The notes beneath the pieces were generated by a model. The model worked only from the letters and a program-made list of their open reading frames with translations. It was not told the DNA's origin and did no database searches. Shown here in pieces: positions 7,629 through 18,300 of a stretch of 64,000 nt of DNA. The stretch spans positions 1 through 64,000 of the forward strand of contig JAISNV010000010.1 of NCBI GenBank assembly GCA_031276035.1, in the 5' to 3' direction. This DNA is from Bacteroidales bacterium. GTDB lineage: Bacteria; Bacteroidota; Bacteroidia; Bacteroidales; BM520. Both the position numbers and the translations under genes were made by a program. How positions within the stretch are numbered: the first letter of the stretch is position 1; every line of letters begins with the position of its first letter.

Positions 7629-9770
7629 ATGAGAAAATTATCAACTTTTATTGTTTTATTATTCTCTTCTCTGCTGATATTTTGTCAAGAGAAGACTTTT
7701 ACGCTCGAAGATTGTATTTATATGAACCGTGATTTGTTTCCCAAAAGCATACAAAATCTTCAATGGATTCCCGGAACCTCGGATTATTCTTTTATAAAAG
7801 ATAGTACGTTGATTACCGGCAATGCAAAATCCGATAAAGAGAAAACATTACTTAGTTTAAAAGAATTATCCGCTGCTGTTGAAAATAGTGAGAATGAAGT
7901 TGCTTTTTCAAACCGATTTCCCGCAATCAGTTGGACTGATAAAAATTCTTTCCGGTTTTCAATAAAAAATGATATTTATTCTTATAATCTGATTGATAAA
8001 AAGATTATGCATCTTGCAACTCGTCCTGAAGGCGAAAATCTTGATAAAGGAAATAATTCGTATATATATGCTTTCACTGACGGCGGAGATTTATATATTT
8101 CTAAAAACAGGGAAAATACATGTATCGCAAAATCTGAAAAAGATGGTGTGTCGTACGGTGCCGAAGGAGTACATAGAAGTGAATTCGGCATAAGTAAAGG
8201 AACATTCTGGTCGCCAAATGATAATTATCTTGCTTTTTATCGTTTGGATGAAAGCATGGTTGCAGATTATCCGCTTGTTGATATTTCAACAAGAATTGCA
8301 ACTGTCGGAAATATCAAATATCCTATGGCAGGAATGTCAAGTCACGAGGTAACTTTGGGAGTTTATGATTTAGAAACCGGAAAAACCGTTTATATGAAAA
8401 TCGGTGATCCGGCTGATCAATACCTGACGTCCGTAACTTGGGATCCTTCAGAAAAATATATTTATATTGCAATTTTAAATCGCGATCAGAATCATCTTAA
8501 ATTAAATAAATACGATATCGGAACCGGTGATCTTGTGAAAACTTTGTTTGAAGAAACAGATAAAGAATACGTTGAGCCTTTAAATCCGCTTCTTTTTATT
8601 TCGAAAGATAAAAGTAAATTCATCTGGCAATCGCGCAGAGACGGTTGGAATCACCTTTATCTTTATAATACTGATGGAAACTTAATCAAACAACTTACTA
8701 AAGGAAATTGGGAAGTTACTGAAGTTGCGGGCTTTAATAAAAATGAAGATGCAATTTATGTTTGCGGAACTTACGATAGTCCTGTCGAAACAAATCTTTA
8801 CTCAGTAAAAATAAAAGATCAAAGTGTTAAAAGATTAACCGATGTTCACGGTACTCATTATTGTAATTTATCTCCGAACAAAGATTATTTTATTGATTCA
8901 TACAGTAATACCGAAATTACAAGAATTATTAATGTTGTAGATATTAATGGAAAAATAGTCAAGACTTTACAAGAGGATGCGGATCCTTTGAAAGATTATG
9001 CAAAATGCAAGATAGAGTTAGGTACTTTAAAGAGTAATAATAATGATGATTTGTATTACAGGATGATATTACCGCCTGATTTTGATCCGAATAAAAAATA
9101 TCCTGTATTTTTCTATGTTTACGGTGGGCCGCACATGCAAATGATAACCGATTCGTGGAATGCGGGCGCAGGTTTTTGGGATCTTCGCTGGGCACAGCGT
9201 GATTACATTGTTTTTTCAATGGATAACAGAGGAACTCCTAACAGAGGCGCTGATTTTGAACAGTGTATTCATCGCAATCTCGGAGTTCTCGAAGTGGAAG
9301 ATCAAATGAAAGGTGTTGAATATCTTTGTTCGCTTCCTTATGTTGATTCCGATAGAATGTCTGTGGACGGTTGGAGTTACGGCGGGTTTATGACTATATC
9401 TTTGATGTTGAAGCAACCTGATGTTTTCAAGGTTGGTGTTGCCGGCGGACCGGTTATCAAATGGGAATATTATGAGATAATGTACGGCGAAAGATATATG
9501 GATACTCCGGAAGATAATCCAGACGGATATAAAAACGGAAATTTAACAAATTATGTTGAAAATCTGAATGGAAAATTAATGCTGATTCATTGTACTACTG
9601 ACCCTGTTGTAGTTTGGCAACATAGCCTTAGCTTTATTGAATCTTGTATTAAAGCAAAAAAACAAGTTGATTATTTTGTATATCCCGGTCATGAACATAA
9701 TGTAAGAGGAATAGACAGAGCACATTTATATGAAAAAATAGAAAACTATATTGATGATAATTTAAAATAA
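7629..9770 (+). CDS. Secreted S9 family peptidase, dipeptidyl peptidase IV-like
   Basis: The protein has 713 residues from ATG 7629. An N-terminal signal peptide (MRKLSTFIVLLFSSLLIF) indicates export. Residues 60-470 form the DPP-IV-type beta-propeller (blades such as LVDISTRIATVGNIKYPMAG and WDPSEKYIYIAIL). The C-terminal alpha/beta hydrolase has the nucleophile Ser583 in GWSYGGFM, Asp658 in TTDPVVVW and His690 in GHEHNV. The catalytic triad is intact, so it should remove N-terminal Xaa-Pro dipeptides from peptides in the periplasm or at the surface. The alternative start at 7563 lies in a repeat shared with dnaG and is rejected. The CNNM-family gene follows after 15 bp and is probably co-transcribed. 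Confidence 0.92.
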   Translation: MRKLSTFIVLLFSSLLIFCQEKTFTLEDCIYMNRDLFPKSIQNLQWIPGTSDYSFIKDSTLITGNAKSDKEKTLLSLKELSAAVENSENEVAFSNRFPAISWTDKNSFRFSIKNDIYSYNLIDKKIMHLATRPEGENLDKGNNSYIYAFTDGGDLYISKNRENTCIAKSEKDGVSYGAEGVHRSEFGISKGTFWSPNDNYLAFYRLDESMVADYPLVDISTRIATVGNIKYPMAGMSSHEVTLGVYDLETGKTVYMKIGDPADQYLTSVTWDPSEKYIYIAILNRDQNHLKLNKYDIGTGDLVKTLFEETDKEYVEPLNPLLFISKDKSKFIWQSRRDGWNHLYLYNTDGNLIKQLTKGNWEVTEVAGFNKNEDAIYVCGTYDSPVETNLYSVKIKDQSVKRLTDVHGTHYCNLSPNKDYFIDSYSNTEITRIINVVDINGKIVKTLQEDADPLKDYAKCKIELGTLKSNNNDDLYYRMILPPDFDPNKKYPVFFYVYGGPHMQMITDSWNAGAGFWDLRWAQRDYIVFSMDNRGTPNRGADFEQCIHRNLGVLEVEDQMKGVEYLCSLPYVDSDRMSVDGWSYGGFMTISLMLKQPDVFKVGVAGGPVIKWEYYEIMYGERYMDTPEDNPDGYKNGNLTNYVENLNGKLMLIHCTTDPVVVWQHSLSFIESCIKAKKQVDYFVYPGHEHNVRGIDRAHLYEKIENYIDDNLK

Positions 9771-9785
9771 TTTTTAACCTACAAA

Positions 9786-11057
9786 ATGGAAGTATTTATA
9801 ATTATCGGGCTGATCTTGCTTAACGGATTTCTCTCCATGAGCGAGATTGCAGTGGTTTCATCCCGAAAGGCCCGATTAGAAAAAGATGTTAAAGAAGGAA
9901 GTAGTAGCGCCAAAACTGCTATAAAACTAATTAAAAACCCGGATAACTTTTTATCCACAGTACAAATCGGGATTACACTTATCGGTATTTTAACCGGTAT
10001 CTTCTCAGGTGCTGCCTTTGCAGACCTATTGGCTCCGCTTATCGCAAAAATAAAATTTCTGGAAAGCAGCGCACATACAATTGCACAAGTATTAATTGTA
10101 ATAATTGTAACTTATCTGACATTGATTTTCGGCGAGCTTGTCCCGAAACGTTTGGCAATGAGTAATCCTGAAAAAATTGCGAAGCTTATTGCCAAGCCGA
10201 TGAACTCTTTGTCGATAATATGTAAACCTTTCGTTTGGATATTATCTAAAAGTACCAGATTTTTTACGAAACTTTTCAATATATCTACTGATGAATCAAA
10301 AATTACTGAGGATGAAATCAAGGCGATAATTCAGGAAGGTACTGAAGATGGTGAAATCCAAGAGGTTGAACAAGATATTGTGGAAAGAGTTTTTAATCTC
10401 GGCGATAGGAATATCAGTTCTATTATGACTCACCGGAGTGAGATTGTTTGGCTTGATATTAATGACAGTAATGAAATTAACAGTGATAAGATAAAGGATA
10501 ATCTTTTTAATATGTATCCGGTTTGTGATGAGGAATTGGATGAAATATTAGGGATTATATACCTTAAAGATCTTTTCGGGAAAATTGATAATGAAAATTT
10601 TAATTTAAGGGATGTCATTAGTGAGCCGCAATATTTACCTCATAATCTCAGTGTTTATGATGCATTGAACCATTTGCAGGTCGGACGGTTGCGCTCGAGT
10701 ATTGTTATTGACGAATTCGGTAGTGTATTGGGAATTGTAACCGTGAAAGATATAGTTGAAGCTCTACTCGGCAGTATTCCGGAAATTGGTGAAGAACAGG
10801 AAATTATTCCTTTGGAAAATGGGTCTGTGCTGGTTGACGGGCAATGTCCGTTTTACGATTTCCTCGAATATTTTGATATGGAAGACCTTTATAATGATAA
10901 TAACTTTGTAACCTTAAGCGGTTTGATTCTTGATGTTTTGGAAAAAATTCCCAAAGCAGGTGATAAATTTCAATGGAATGGTTTTGAATTTCAAATTGTT
11001 GATATGGACGCCGCAAGAATCGATAAGGTTATGGTTACGAAATTAATTGATAGTTAA
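9786..11057 (+). CDS. CNNM/CorC (HlyC) family membrane protein with CBS domains
   Basis: The 423-residue protein has an N-terminal DUF21 transmembrane region (about residues 1-180) with four hydrophobic helices and the motif NGFLSMSEIAVVSSRKARLE. A CBS pair (about 200-330) includes VFNLGDRNISSIMTHR and VVIDEFGSVLGIVTVKDIVE-type segments. A C-terminal CorC/HlyC domain includes ILDVLEKIPKAGDKF. Members of this family are linked to Mg2+ or Co2+ efflux; the older hemolysin label has little support. It follows the S9 peptidase gene by 15 bp, so it probably shares its promoter; a functional link is not evident. Confidence 0.88.
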   Translation: MEVFIIIGLILLNGFLSMSEIAVVSSRKARLEKDVKEGSSSAKTAIKLIKNPDNFLSTVQIGITLIGILTGIFSGAAFADLLAPLIAKIKFLESSAHTIAQVLIVIIVTYLTLIFGELVPKRLAMSNPEKIAKLIAKPMNSLSIICKPFVWILSKSTRFFTKLFNISTDESKITEDEIKAIIQEGTEDGEIQEVEQDIVERVFNLGDRNISSIMTHRSEIVWLDINDSNEINSDKIKDNLFNMYPVCDEELDEILGIIYLKDLFGKIDNENFNLRDVISEPQYLPHNLSVYDALNHLQVGRLRSSIVIDEFGSVLGIVTVKDIVEALLGSIPEIGEEQEIIPLENGSVLVDGQCPFYDFLEYFDMEDLYNDNNFVTLSGLILDVLEKIPKAGDKFQWNGFEFQIVDMDAARIDKVMVTKLIDS

Positions 11058-11252
11058 AAATTGATGAAATAAATGAGTTCAAGTAAAATATTTGAAGTGA
11101 AAATATAAACATTGTAATGTATTACTTGTAACAAATATTAATGTAAATTTTGAAAATTATATAATTCTTTCTAAAAGGATAGTATGTAAAAGATAAATGT
11201 CATTGGTATTAAAATCGCAAACCCCGAAAAATATTAATTAAATATAAATATT

Positions 11253-12626
11253 ATGGATTTTATTAAAAATTACATTGAAGAAAACAAAGATCGTTTTCTG
11301 GAGGAATTATTCGAACTTATGCGAATTCCGTCGATAAGTTCGATAGCGGAAAATAAACCTGACATGTACCGTGCTGCAGAATATTGGAAAAACGCAATTA
11401 TAAAAGCCGGTGCAGATAAAGCTGAGGTTTTTGATACTCCGGGCAATCCTGTCACTTACGGAGAAAAAATTATTGATCCGAAACTTCCTACCGTTTTAGT
11501 TTACGGTCACATGGATGTTATGCCTGTTGATCCTGTGGAATTATGGAATACTCAACCTTTTGAACCTGTTGTTAAAGACGGAATCATTTATGGCCGTGGT
11601 GCGGATGACGATAAAGGCCAGGGATATATGCATGCAAAAGCTTTTGAATTACTTGTGAAATCAGGCAAATTGCCTTGTAATGTGAAATTCTTGATAGAAG
11701 GAGAAGAAGAAATCGGGTCAACAAATCTTTACAAATTTTGCGAAGACCATAAAGATATGCTAAAGGCTGATGTTTTCCTTGTTTCGGATACAAGTATGAT
11801 TGCTCAGGATGTTCCTTCAATTACTGCCGGATTAAGAGGCTTGGCTTATTGGCAGATAGAAGTTACCGGTCCTAACAAAGATTTACATTCCGGACTTTTT
11901 GGCGGAGCTGTTGCGAATCCGATAAATATATTATGTAAAATGATTTCCGATGTTTTTGATGAAGATAATCATATTACAATACCCGGATTTTATGATGATG
12001 TTATTGAAGTTTCTCCTAAGGAAAGAAAAATGATGGGAGAAGCTCCTTTCGATAAAGCGGAATATAAAAAAGCTCTTGATGTTAACTCTCTCTGGGGCGA
12101 GAAAGGTTATACCACTAATGAACGTACATGGATAAGACCTACTTTTGATGTTTGCGGAATTTGGGGCGGATATCAAGGCGAAGGTTCAAAAACTGTTATT
12201 CCATCTAAAGCTTATGCAAAGATTTCTTGTCGTTTAGTACCGGATCAAGATAATCATAAGATTTCAAAACTGGTTAAAGAATATTTTGAAAAAGTTGCGC
12301 CGAAATCCGTTAAAGTTTCAGTTACGGAAATGCACGGCGGTCAAGCTTATAATTGTCCGATTACATTACCGGCATATGAAGCTGCGGAAAAAGCTTTCGA
12401 AAAAGTTTATGGTAAAACTCCGATACCTGTTCGCAGTGGCGGTTCAATCCCTATCATTGCCGGCTTTGAATCTATACTCGGTGTTAAAAGTGTATTGATG
12501 GGCTTTGGTTTGAGTAGTGATGCGATTCATTCTCCGAATGAAAATTATCCTTTATATAATTTTTATAAAGGTATTGAAACTATCAGCAATTTCTACCTTG
12601 AATATGCAGAAATTATGAAAAAATAA
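11253..12626 (+). CDS. M20 family metallo-dipeptidase
   Basis: This 457-residue cytoplasmic dinuclear zinc peptidase has the ordered M20 ligands: His and Asp in VLVYGHMDVMPVDP (about residue 90), the bridging Asp in GRGADDDKGQ (about 118), the catalytic and metal Glu pair in EGEEEIGS (about 151), and the final His in SSDAIHSPNEN (about 429). The dimerisation or lid domain is present in the middle (LHSGLFGGAVANPI). The arrangement resembles carnosine/Xaa-His dipeptidase-like M20 proteins of Bacteroidota. It would hydrolyse short peptides, fitting a peptide-using organism that also has the DPP-IV-like enzyme. It is monocistronic and ends at a strong hairpin. Confidence 0.9.
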   Translation: MDFIKNYIEENKDRFLEELFELMRIPSISSIAENKPDMYRAAEYWKNAIIKAGADKAEVFDTPGNPVTYGEKIIDPKLPTVLVYGHMDVMPVDPVELWNTQPFEPVVKDGIIYGRGADDDKGQGYMHAKAFELLVKSGKLPCNVKFLIEGEEEIGSTNLYKFCEDHKDMLKADVFLVSDTSMIAQDVPSITAGLRGLAYWQIEVTGPNKDLHSGLFGGAVANPINILCKMISDVFDEDNHITIPGFYDDVIEVSPKERKMMGEAPFDKAEYKKALDVNSLWGEKGYTTNERTWIRPTFDVCGIWGGYQGEGSKTVIPSKAYAKISCRLVPDQDNHKISKLVKEYFEKVAPKSVKVSVTEMHGGQAYNCPITLPAYEAAEKAFEKVYGKTPIPVRSGGSIPIIAGFESILGVKSVLMGFGLSSDAIHSPNENYPLYNFYKGIETISNFYLEYAEIMKK

Positions 12627-12717
12627 TTCTGCCCTAAAAAAAATACTTGCCTGTAAAACAGGTCAATAATTTTTAAGTGATATTAAAGTCTCATTAGAGG
12701 TTTGTAGGTAAAAATAA

Positions 12718-12746
12718 AAGGAGCCGGTACAAAATATCGGCTCCTT
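12718..12746. terminator. Hairpin terminator after the M20 gene
   Basis: AAGGAGCCGGTA and TATCGGCTCCTT form a 12-bp stem (one G-T pair) around a 5-nt loop. It lies between convergent M20 and lgt genes, so it may serve both directions. Confidence 0.75.
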
Positions 12747-12826
12747 CAACAATAGAACTAAAAAAACTAATTAATAAATTAGGGTATTAAAAGAACTAAA
12801 AACACCCGTATCATTATAATGCATTT

Positions 12827-13636
12827 TTATGCATTTTTATTGTGTACTTTTCGAACTTTCCAATAACTTCTTATTAAAAAGAAAATTCCAAGCAGAATAA
12901 ATGGTATAGAAAGTATTTGTCCCATATCTAATTTCATTCCTGCTTCAAAAGCAACTTGCGGATTTTTAATAAATTCCACAAAAAATCTAAATGTAAATAT
13001 TAATACTAGAAATAATCCGAATAATAATCCGTTCGGCGTGTCTTTTCCCTTCTTTTTATAGATAAAGAAAAGAATTAAGAATGTAATTATACATGATAAG
13101 GCTTCATATAATTGAGTAGGATGTTTTGGAACAGTTTCGCCGTTTCTTTCAAAAATAACACCCCAAGGAAGAGTAGTCTCAATTCCATAAATCTCAGAAT
13201 TACAGAAATTTCCTATTCTGATTAATGCACCTGCAATTGCAACACCTATGACTAATCTGTCGAGACACCAAATAGGATCGTATTTATATTTTCTTGCAAG
13301 TATCCAAACTGTTATCGGAAGTGCAATTGCGGCGCCGTGACTTGCCAGTCCGCCCTCCCAGACTTTTAAAATTCTTAACGGATTACTGAAATAATATGCC
13401 GGTTCGTAAAAGATACAATGTCCCAAACGCGCACCGATAACTAAAGCAATAAGCAGCCATAATGCAGTTTTATCAAAAACTTTCTGACTGATGCCTTCTC
13501 TTTTAAAAGTATATCCTAGAATCAAGTAACACAAATAAATACCTAATGCAAAAAGTACTCCGTACCAAGCAATATGTATTGAAGTATTTGGAAAAACCTG
13601 AGGATTAAAATTCCATCTAATATATTCTAAAATCAT
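12827..13636 (-). CDS. lgt: Prolipoprotein diacylglyceryl transferase
   Basis: Lgt transfers diacylglycerol from phosphatidylglycerol to the lipobox cysteine of prolipoproteins in the inner membrane. The 269-residue protein has about seven hydrophobic helices and the Lgt signature as IRIGNFCNSEIYG (about residues 139-151). It also has GGLASHGAAI and HPTQLYEAL, conserved in the family. It is essential for lipoproteins such as the one encoded at 61191-61577. A -7 box lies 16 nt upstream of the start. It converges on the M20 gene. Confidence 0.95.
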   Translation of the reverse strand: MILEYIRWNFNPQVFPNTSIHIAWYGVLFALGIYLCYLILGYTFKREGISQKVFDKTALWLLIALVIGARLGHCIFYEPAYYFSNPLRILKVWEGGLASHGAAIALPITVWILARKYKYDPIWCLDRLVIGVAIAGALIRIGNFCNSEIYGIETTLPWGVIFERNGETVPKHPTQLYEALSCIITFLILFFIYKKKGKDTPNGLLFGLFLVLIFTFRFFVEFIKNPQVAFEAGMKLDMGQILSIPFILLGIFFLIRSYWKVRKVHNKNA

Positions 13637-13652
13637 CTTGAAAAAATTTATG

Positions 13653-13660
13653 CAAATTTA
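13653..13660 (-). promoter_or_regulatory. -7 box (TAAATTTG) of lgt
   Basis: The TAnnTTTG match lies on the minus strand 16 nt before the lgt start codon. Confidence 0.5.
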
Positions 13661-13904
13661 TAATTTTTCTTGAGACATTTTCAAGTTTTCCGGATTAATA
13701 TATAAGTTTATGATTTCGGGATTCCGAGATCAGAACTATTTATAAAATTAAAAACAAGATATATCAGTAGCAAAATTTTTTGAGGATTTAAAGAATATTA
13801 GCAAAAACTATCTAAGCTTTATAATATGCTAAGAAACAATGACTATGTCGAGCAAAGTTATACATAACCCTAAATCCTAAAATCTGAACTCAGAATTAAA
13901 TTTT

Positions 13905-15005
13905 ATGAATGAAGAAACATTATATACTATTGCTGTGACACTTCTGCCGAATGTGGGTGCTATTAATGGGAAGAGATTAATTTCTCATTGCGGATGTGCT
14001 AAAGATGTATTTAAGGAAAAGAAAAACAGTCTGTTAAAGATACAGGGAATTAGCAATGGAATAATTGACGGGATGAATAATAAGGAAATTTTTTTTCGTG
14101 CCGAAAGAGAAATGCGTTTTATGGAAAAGAATTCTGTTCGTGCAATTAGTTATTTTGATTCCAATTATCCGGTTCGATTAAAAAGATGCATTGATAGTCC
14201 GGTTATATTGTATGTTCGCGGTAATATTCTTCCAGAAAAAGAAAGAATGCTAACTGTTGTAGGAACACGAAATGCAAGTGATTACGGTAATCGGATATGT
14301 GAAAAAATTATTTTTGAAATATCCGATTATGATATAGGAATTATCAGTGGGTTGGCTTACGGAATTGATACAGAAGCACATAGAAATAGTTTGAAATACG
14401 GCTTGGATACTTTTGCAGTTTTGGGACATGGGTTACAAACTGTTTATCCTGCAAAAAACCTTAATCTGGCAAGAAATATAGAATCATACGGATCTTTGAT
14501 AAGCGAGTTTATTTCGGAAACCAAGCCGGATAGGGAAAACTTTCCTCAGCGTAATAGAATTATTGCCGGGCTTTGCGATGCTGTGTTAATAATAGAAGCT
14601 GCAGAAAAAGGAGGAGCTTTGATAACCGTTGAGATTGCAGGAAGTTACAACAAAGATGTTTTTGCCGTTCCGGGAAGAGTTAATGATAAATATTCTACGG
14701 GATGTAATAAGTTAATTAAAAATCAGCAAGCTTGCATGATCCTTTCAGGTTCGGATATAATTGAAAATATGAACTGGGATAACAAAATCAGTAAAAGAGT
14801 CATTCAGCAAAATTTGTTTTATGAACTTAATGAAATACAGAATGAAATTGTTGAATTTATGCGTAATAACTCATCGGGTTGTGATATAGATAATATTTCC
14901 GATAAGTTAAATATTCCTATTGGCAGGCTTTCATGCGAACTTCTTGACTTGGAATTGAAAGGAGTTCTTCATTGTCTGCCGGGAAAAGTTTATAAGATGA
15001 TGTAA
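13905..15005 (+). CDS. dprA: DNA-processing protein DprA
   Basis: DprA loads RecA onto incoming single-stranded DNA during natural transformation. The 366-residue protein has an N-terminal helix-hairpin-helix/SAM-like part (LLKIQGISNGIIDGM). The central Rossmann-like DprA domain has TVVGTRNASDYG (about residue 117), ISGLAYGIDTEAH, VLGHGLQTVYPAKN, FPQRNRIIAGL and EAAEKGGALITVEIA. A C-terminal winged-helix-like segment follows from about residue 300. The length is normal. The gene stands alone with no competence neighbour, as is common in Bacteroidota. I see no convincing -7 box in the AT-rich 270 bp upstream shared with lgt. Confidence 0.95.
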   Translation: MNEETLYTIAVTLLPNVGAINGKRLISHCGCAKDVFKEKKNSLLKIQGISNGIIDGMNNKEIFFRAEREMRFMEKNSVRAISYFDSNYPVRLKRCIDSPVILYVRGNILPEKERMLTVVGTRNASDYGNRICEKIIFEISDYDIGIISGLAYGIDTEAHRNSLKYGLDTFAVLGHGLQTVYPAKNLNLARNIESYGSLISEFISETKPDRENFPQRNRIIAGLCDAVLIIEAAEKGGALITVEIAGSYNKDVFAVPGRVNDKYSTGCNKLIKNQQACMILSGSDIIENMNWDNKISKRVIQQNLFYELNEIQNEIVEFMRNNSSGCDIDNISDKLNIPIGRLSCELLDLELKGVLHCLPGKVYKMM

Positions 15006-15374
15006 TTATGTACAAATAATTATATTCTGAAATATTCTGATTTTATATTGATTATATGCCAAATATTAATAGAAACATTTCTGAAGTTTTGTTCATAATA
15101 ATATTGGAGTAATCAAAATTTACGATACATATTAACTTAATGATTATAAAAATAATAGAAATATAAGAATTATCTCAATATACAACTTCGGATGTACAGC
15201 TTCTAAAATATAATTTTGAGCTCAGGTTTTACTGCTGAAAGTGAATGTAACTTTAAGGTCAATATTAAAGTTACATTCATTAATATATAATTCATAAATA
15301 GGACTAAAATTCGATGATTTGCGTTTTGAGAAATCAATACAATTAATCAAAATTATCGGTTTTATCGATTTTTA
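15006..15374. other. Intergenic region between convergent dprA and DUF2723 genes
   Basis: This is AT-rich sequence without a credible reading frame. Its only clear structure is the perfect palindrome at 15242-15279. Confidence 0.6.
15242..15279. terminator. Perfect 15-bp stem-loop, likely bidirectional terminator
   Basis: TGAATGTAACTTTAA at 15242-15256 is exactly inverted at 15265-15279 around an 8-nt loop. It sits between two convergent genes (237 bp after dprA, 96 bp after the DUF2723 gene). The stem is AT-rich and no long T run follows, so a protein-binding palindrome is an alternative. Confidence 0.55.
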
Positions 15375-18300
15375 TTACAATTCCGAATTATAAAGCATTT
15401 TTATCAAAGGCGTTAATTCTTCTTTATATTGTGATGCCATATCGGTCATCCTGTATTCGTTGCATAGTGAATATAAACGATATAAAGCGCTTACATTATA
15501 TTGAATTTCAGATTCATAGTAGTCAAAAAACTTAGTCTTCAATCCTATATAATATATAGTTTCATTATAATATTTATCATGAATAATGCGTATGACTTCT
15601 TGAGCTTTTTCAATTTCTCCGCAACGCAGATAAACCTCAGCGAAACCAACGGTTGCATGTTCGAATTGTATCTGAGAATTAGGGAAAAATTCGATAGCTT
15701 TGTCAATAACTATTTCGGCTGAATCCAAACGTCCGGCTTTAACCAGAGCGTCGGCAACTCTGTAATAATTTTGACGCATGATAGAAGTATTTCTGATGCT
15801 TTCTCTATCGGGAGTTACCCTTGGATCATTGAGATTTCCCCAAACACATTGATTTACCAAAATATCATAAGAATCAGCAATGTTTATTCCACCGAGATTT
15901 CTAACATAATCCTCAGAGGCAACAGGAACAAATTTATATACAATACCATCCAAATAGCAATATTTATCTACATTAAACACGTCCTTAACTATGTTCGGAT
16001 TAGTAAAATACAAAGGTCTGTCCCAATCAAAACTTGCAAGAAAGTCGAAGAATAAAATATCGTTTTTACCAAGATATCCTTGATTAATAGTCCAAACTAT
16101 TTCATCAACAATCTTATCTGCTAATTCGGGCGGTACAATTCCGTTTGCGAGAACTTTTTCTTTATTAACTTTTAACTTAAAAGTTTTAGTAGGTACGTAA
16201 TTTGCCGTTTTTCCGTTTTGAGTTTTCATTTGAAGTTTGCCTTCGCCTAAGAATTTAATAAATTCTTTAACATCAAGTGGTTGAGAAAGATTCCTGTCGT
16301 TAAAATAAATTACGTCATTAACTCCTTTATAATAATCCTTTTCATGAAGTGTTAAAGGAATTCTTTCTGAATCATAAACCTTGCGCATCATTTGATGTGC
16401 GTACCAATCGCTTGCCGAAAGCATATAATTCATAACTCTTATATCGGTTCTAAAACCCTCAACTTCCTGTACATACCAAAGCGGGAAAGTATCGTTATCG
16501 CCGTTTGATATTACAACGGAATTCGGCAGGCATCCTCTAAGGTAATTTTCCGCAAAATCTCTCGCGGCATATTTTTTACTGCGATTATGGTCATCCCATC
16601 CTTGTGCAGCCATAATAATAGGAACAATCATACAGATAACGAAAGAACATGCAATTGCCGCCTTTTCTTTTTTCAGTAATTTTTTCAACCAATTTACTAC
16701 TTGAATTAATCCGAATCCTATCCATATTGAGAAAGCATAAAATGAGCCGGCGTAAGCATAATCGCGCTCGCGCGGTTGATATGGTTGCTGATTGAGATAG
16801 ACAATAATAGCAAGGCCTGTCATTATGAATATTGCCATAACTATAGAACCGCCCTGCGGACTTTTCTTAAAATGATAGAATAATCCTATTAATCCCAGTA
16901 TAAGCGGCAGAAAATAAAAACTGTTATTGGCCGGATTATTTTTTAAAGTATCCGGTAAGTCTTTCTGATCACCCAGTCTCACACCGTCAATAAAATTAAT
17001 CCCCGATTTCCAGTTCCCGTCACTATATCCGCCGTGACCTTCAATATCATTTTGCCTTCCGACGAAATTCCACATAAAATATCTGGTGTACATGTGATTG
17101 ATTTGATACGAAAAGAAATATCTCAAGTTTTCTGAGAAGGTAGGTTTACGGACAGCTTCTCCTGAATACTGGGTTCTCATATTGGGCTTTTCATCAACTC
17201 CTCCCCAAGCTTTATATGCATCAACATAATGTTGCTTTGAGCCGTTCCACATTCTTGGGAAGACAGTCATAAAGTTTTTCTCATATTGCGGAATACCCGG
17301 TAAACCATCATCTGTAATAATATATTTTCCGGCAGTTTTGTCTTTTACATAAATTACCGGTCCTTTCTTTCTTACAAAATCTCTTTTTTGAGTGTCGATA
17401 TCATAAGGAGTATAAGAATAAGGTCCGTAATAATAAGGTCCGTAGAGTAAAGGAGTTTCACCGTATTGTTCTCTGTTCAGGTATGATAACATGCTGATAG
17501 CATCCGAAGGCGAACCCTCATTAATAGGCGTATTTGTATTTGCTCTTATAACCAGTATGAAAAAAGTAGAATATCCTATCAGTATATAAACCAAAGAAAT
17601 AGCAATTGTGTTCCAGATTAATTTTCCTTTTTTCACCGACCATCTCCAGAAGAAAACCAGTAGGGCAATTAACAAAGCAAAGTACACTATAGTTCCCACG
17701 TTGAACGGGGTTCCTAAAGTATTTACAAAAAACAACTCGAACCATCCCGCGAGTTTAACAACCATAGGAACTAAAATATATAGAATTCCACCGATTATGA
17801 GGAATGATGTTAAAATAGTGATGATGAAACCCTTAATAGAAGGTTTGTATTTTTTGTAATATATAACTAAAGCTATTGCAACAATTGCCAATAAGTTTAA
17901 CAAATGCACTCCGATAGATAATCCGATTATATAAGCAATAAATATCAACCATTTTGCAGCATCAACCTCGTCACTCTGTTCTTCCCATTTTAAAATTGCC
18001 CAGAATACGATAGCCGTACAAAGAGAAGACATAGCGTAAACTTCGCCTTCAACAGCAGAGAACCAGAAAGTGTCTGAGAATGTGTAAGCAAGTGCACCAA
18101 TAATTCCGGCACCAAAAATAATAAATGATTTATTTATATTTTCTTTTACATTAAAGTTTAATTCTGATTTCGGAGCAACGACTTTTCTAGCGAGCATTGT
18201 AATAGACCAAAATAGAAATAATATTGTAAAACTGCTACATAAGGCCGACATTACGTTTACCATCATAGCAACATTTTGGACATTACCGAAAGCAAATAGG

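Noticed and set aside
12779-12845. Tandem ATGCATTTTT repeat near the lgt stop as a possible CRISPR or att site
   Set aside because: Only two short copies of simple AT-rich sequence are present, with no spacers or flanking genes to support it.
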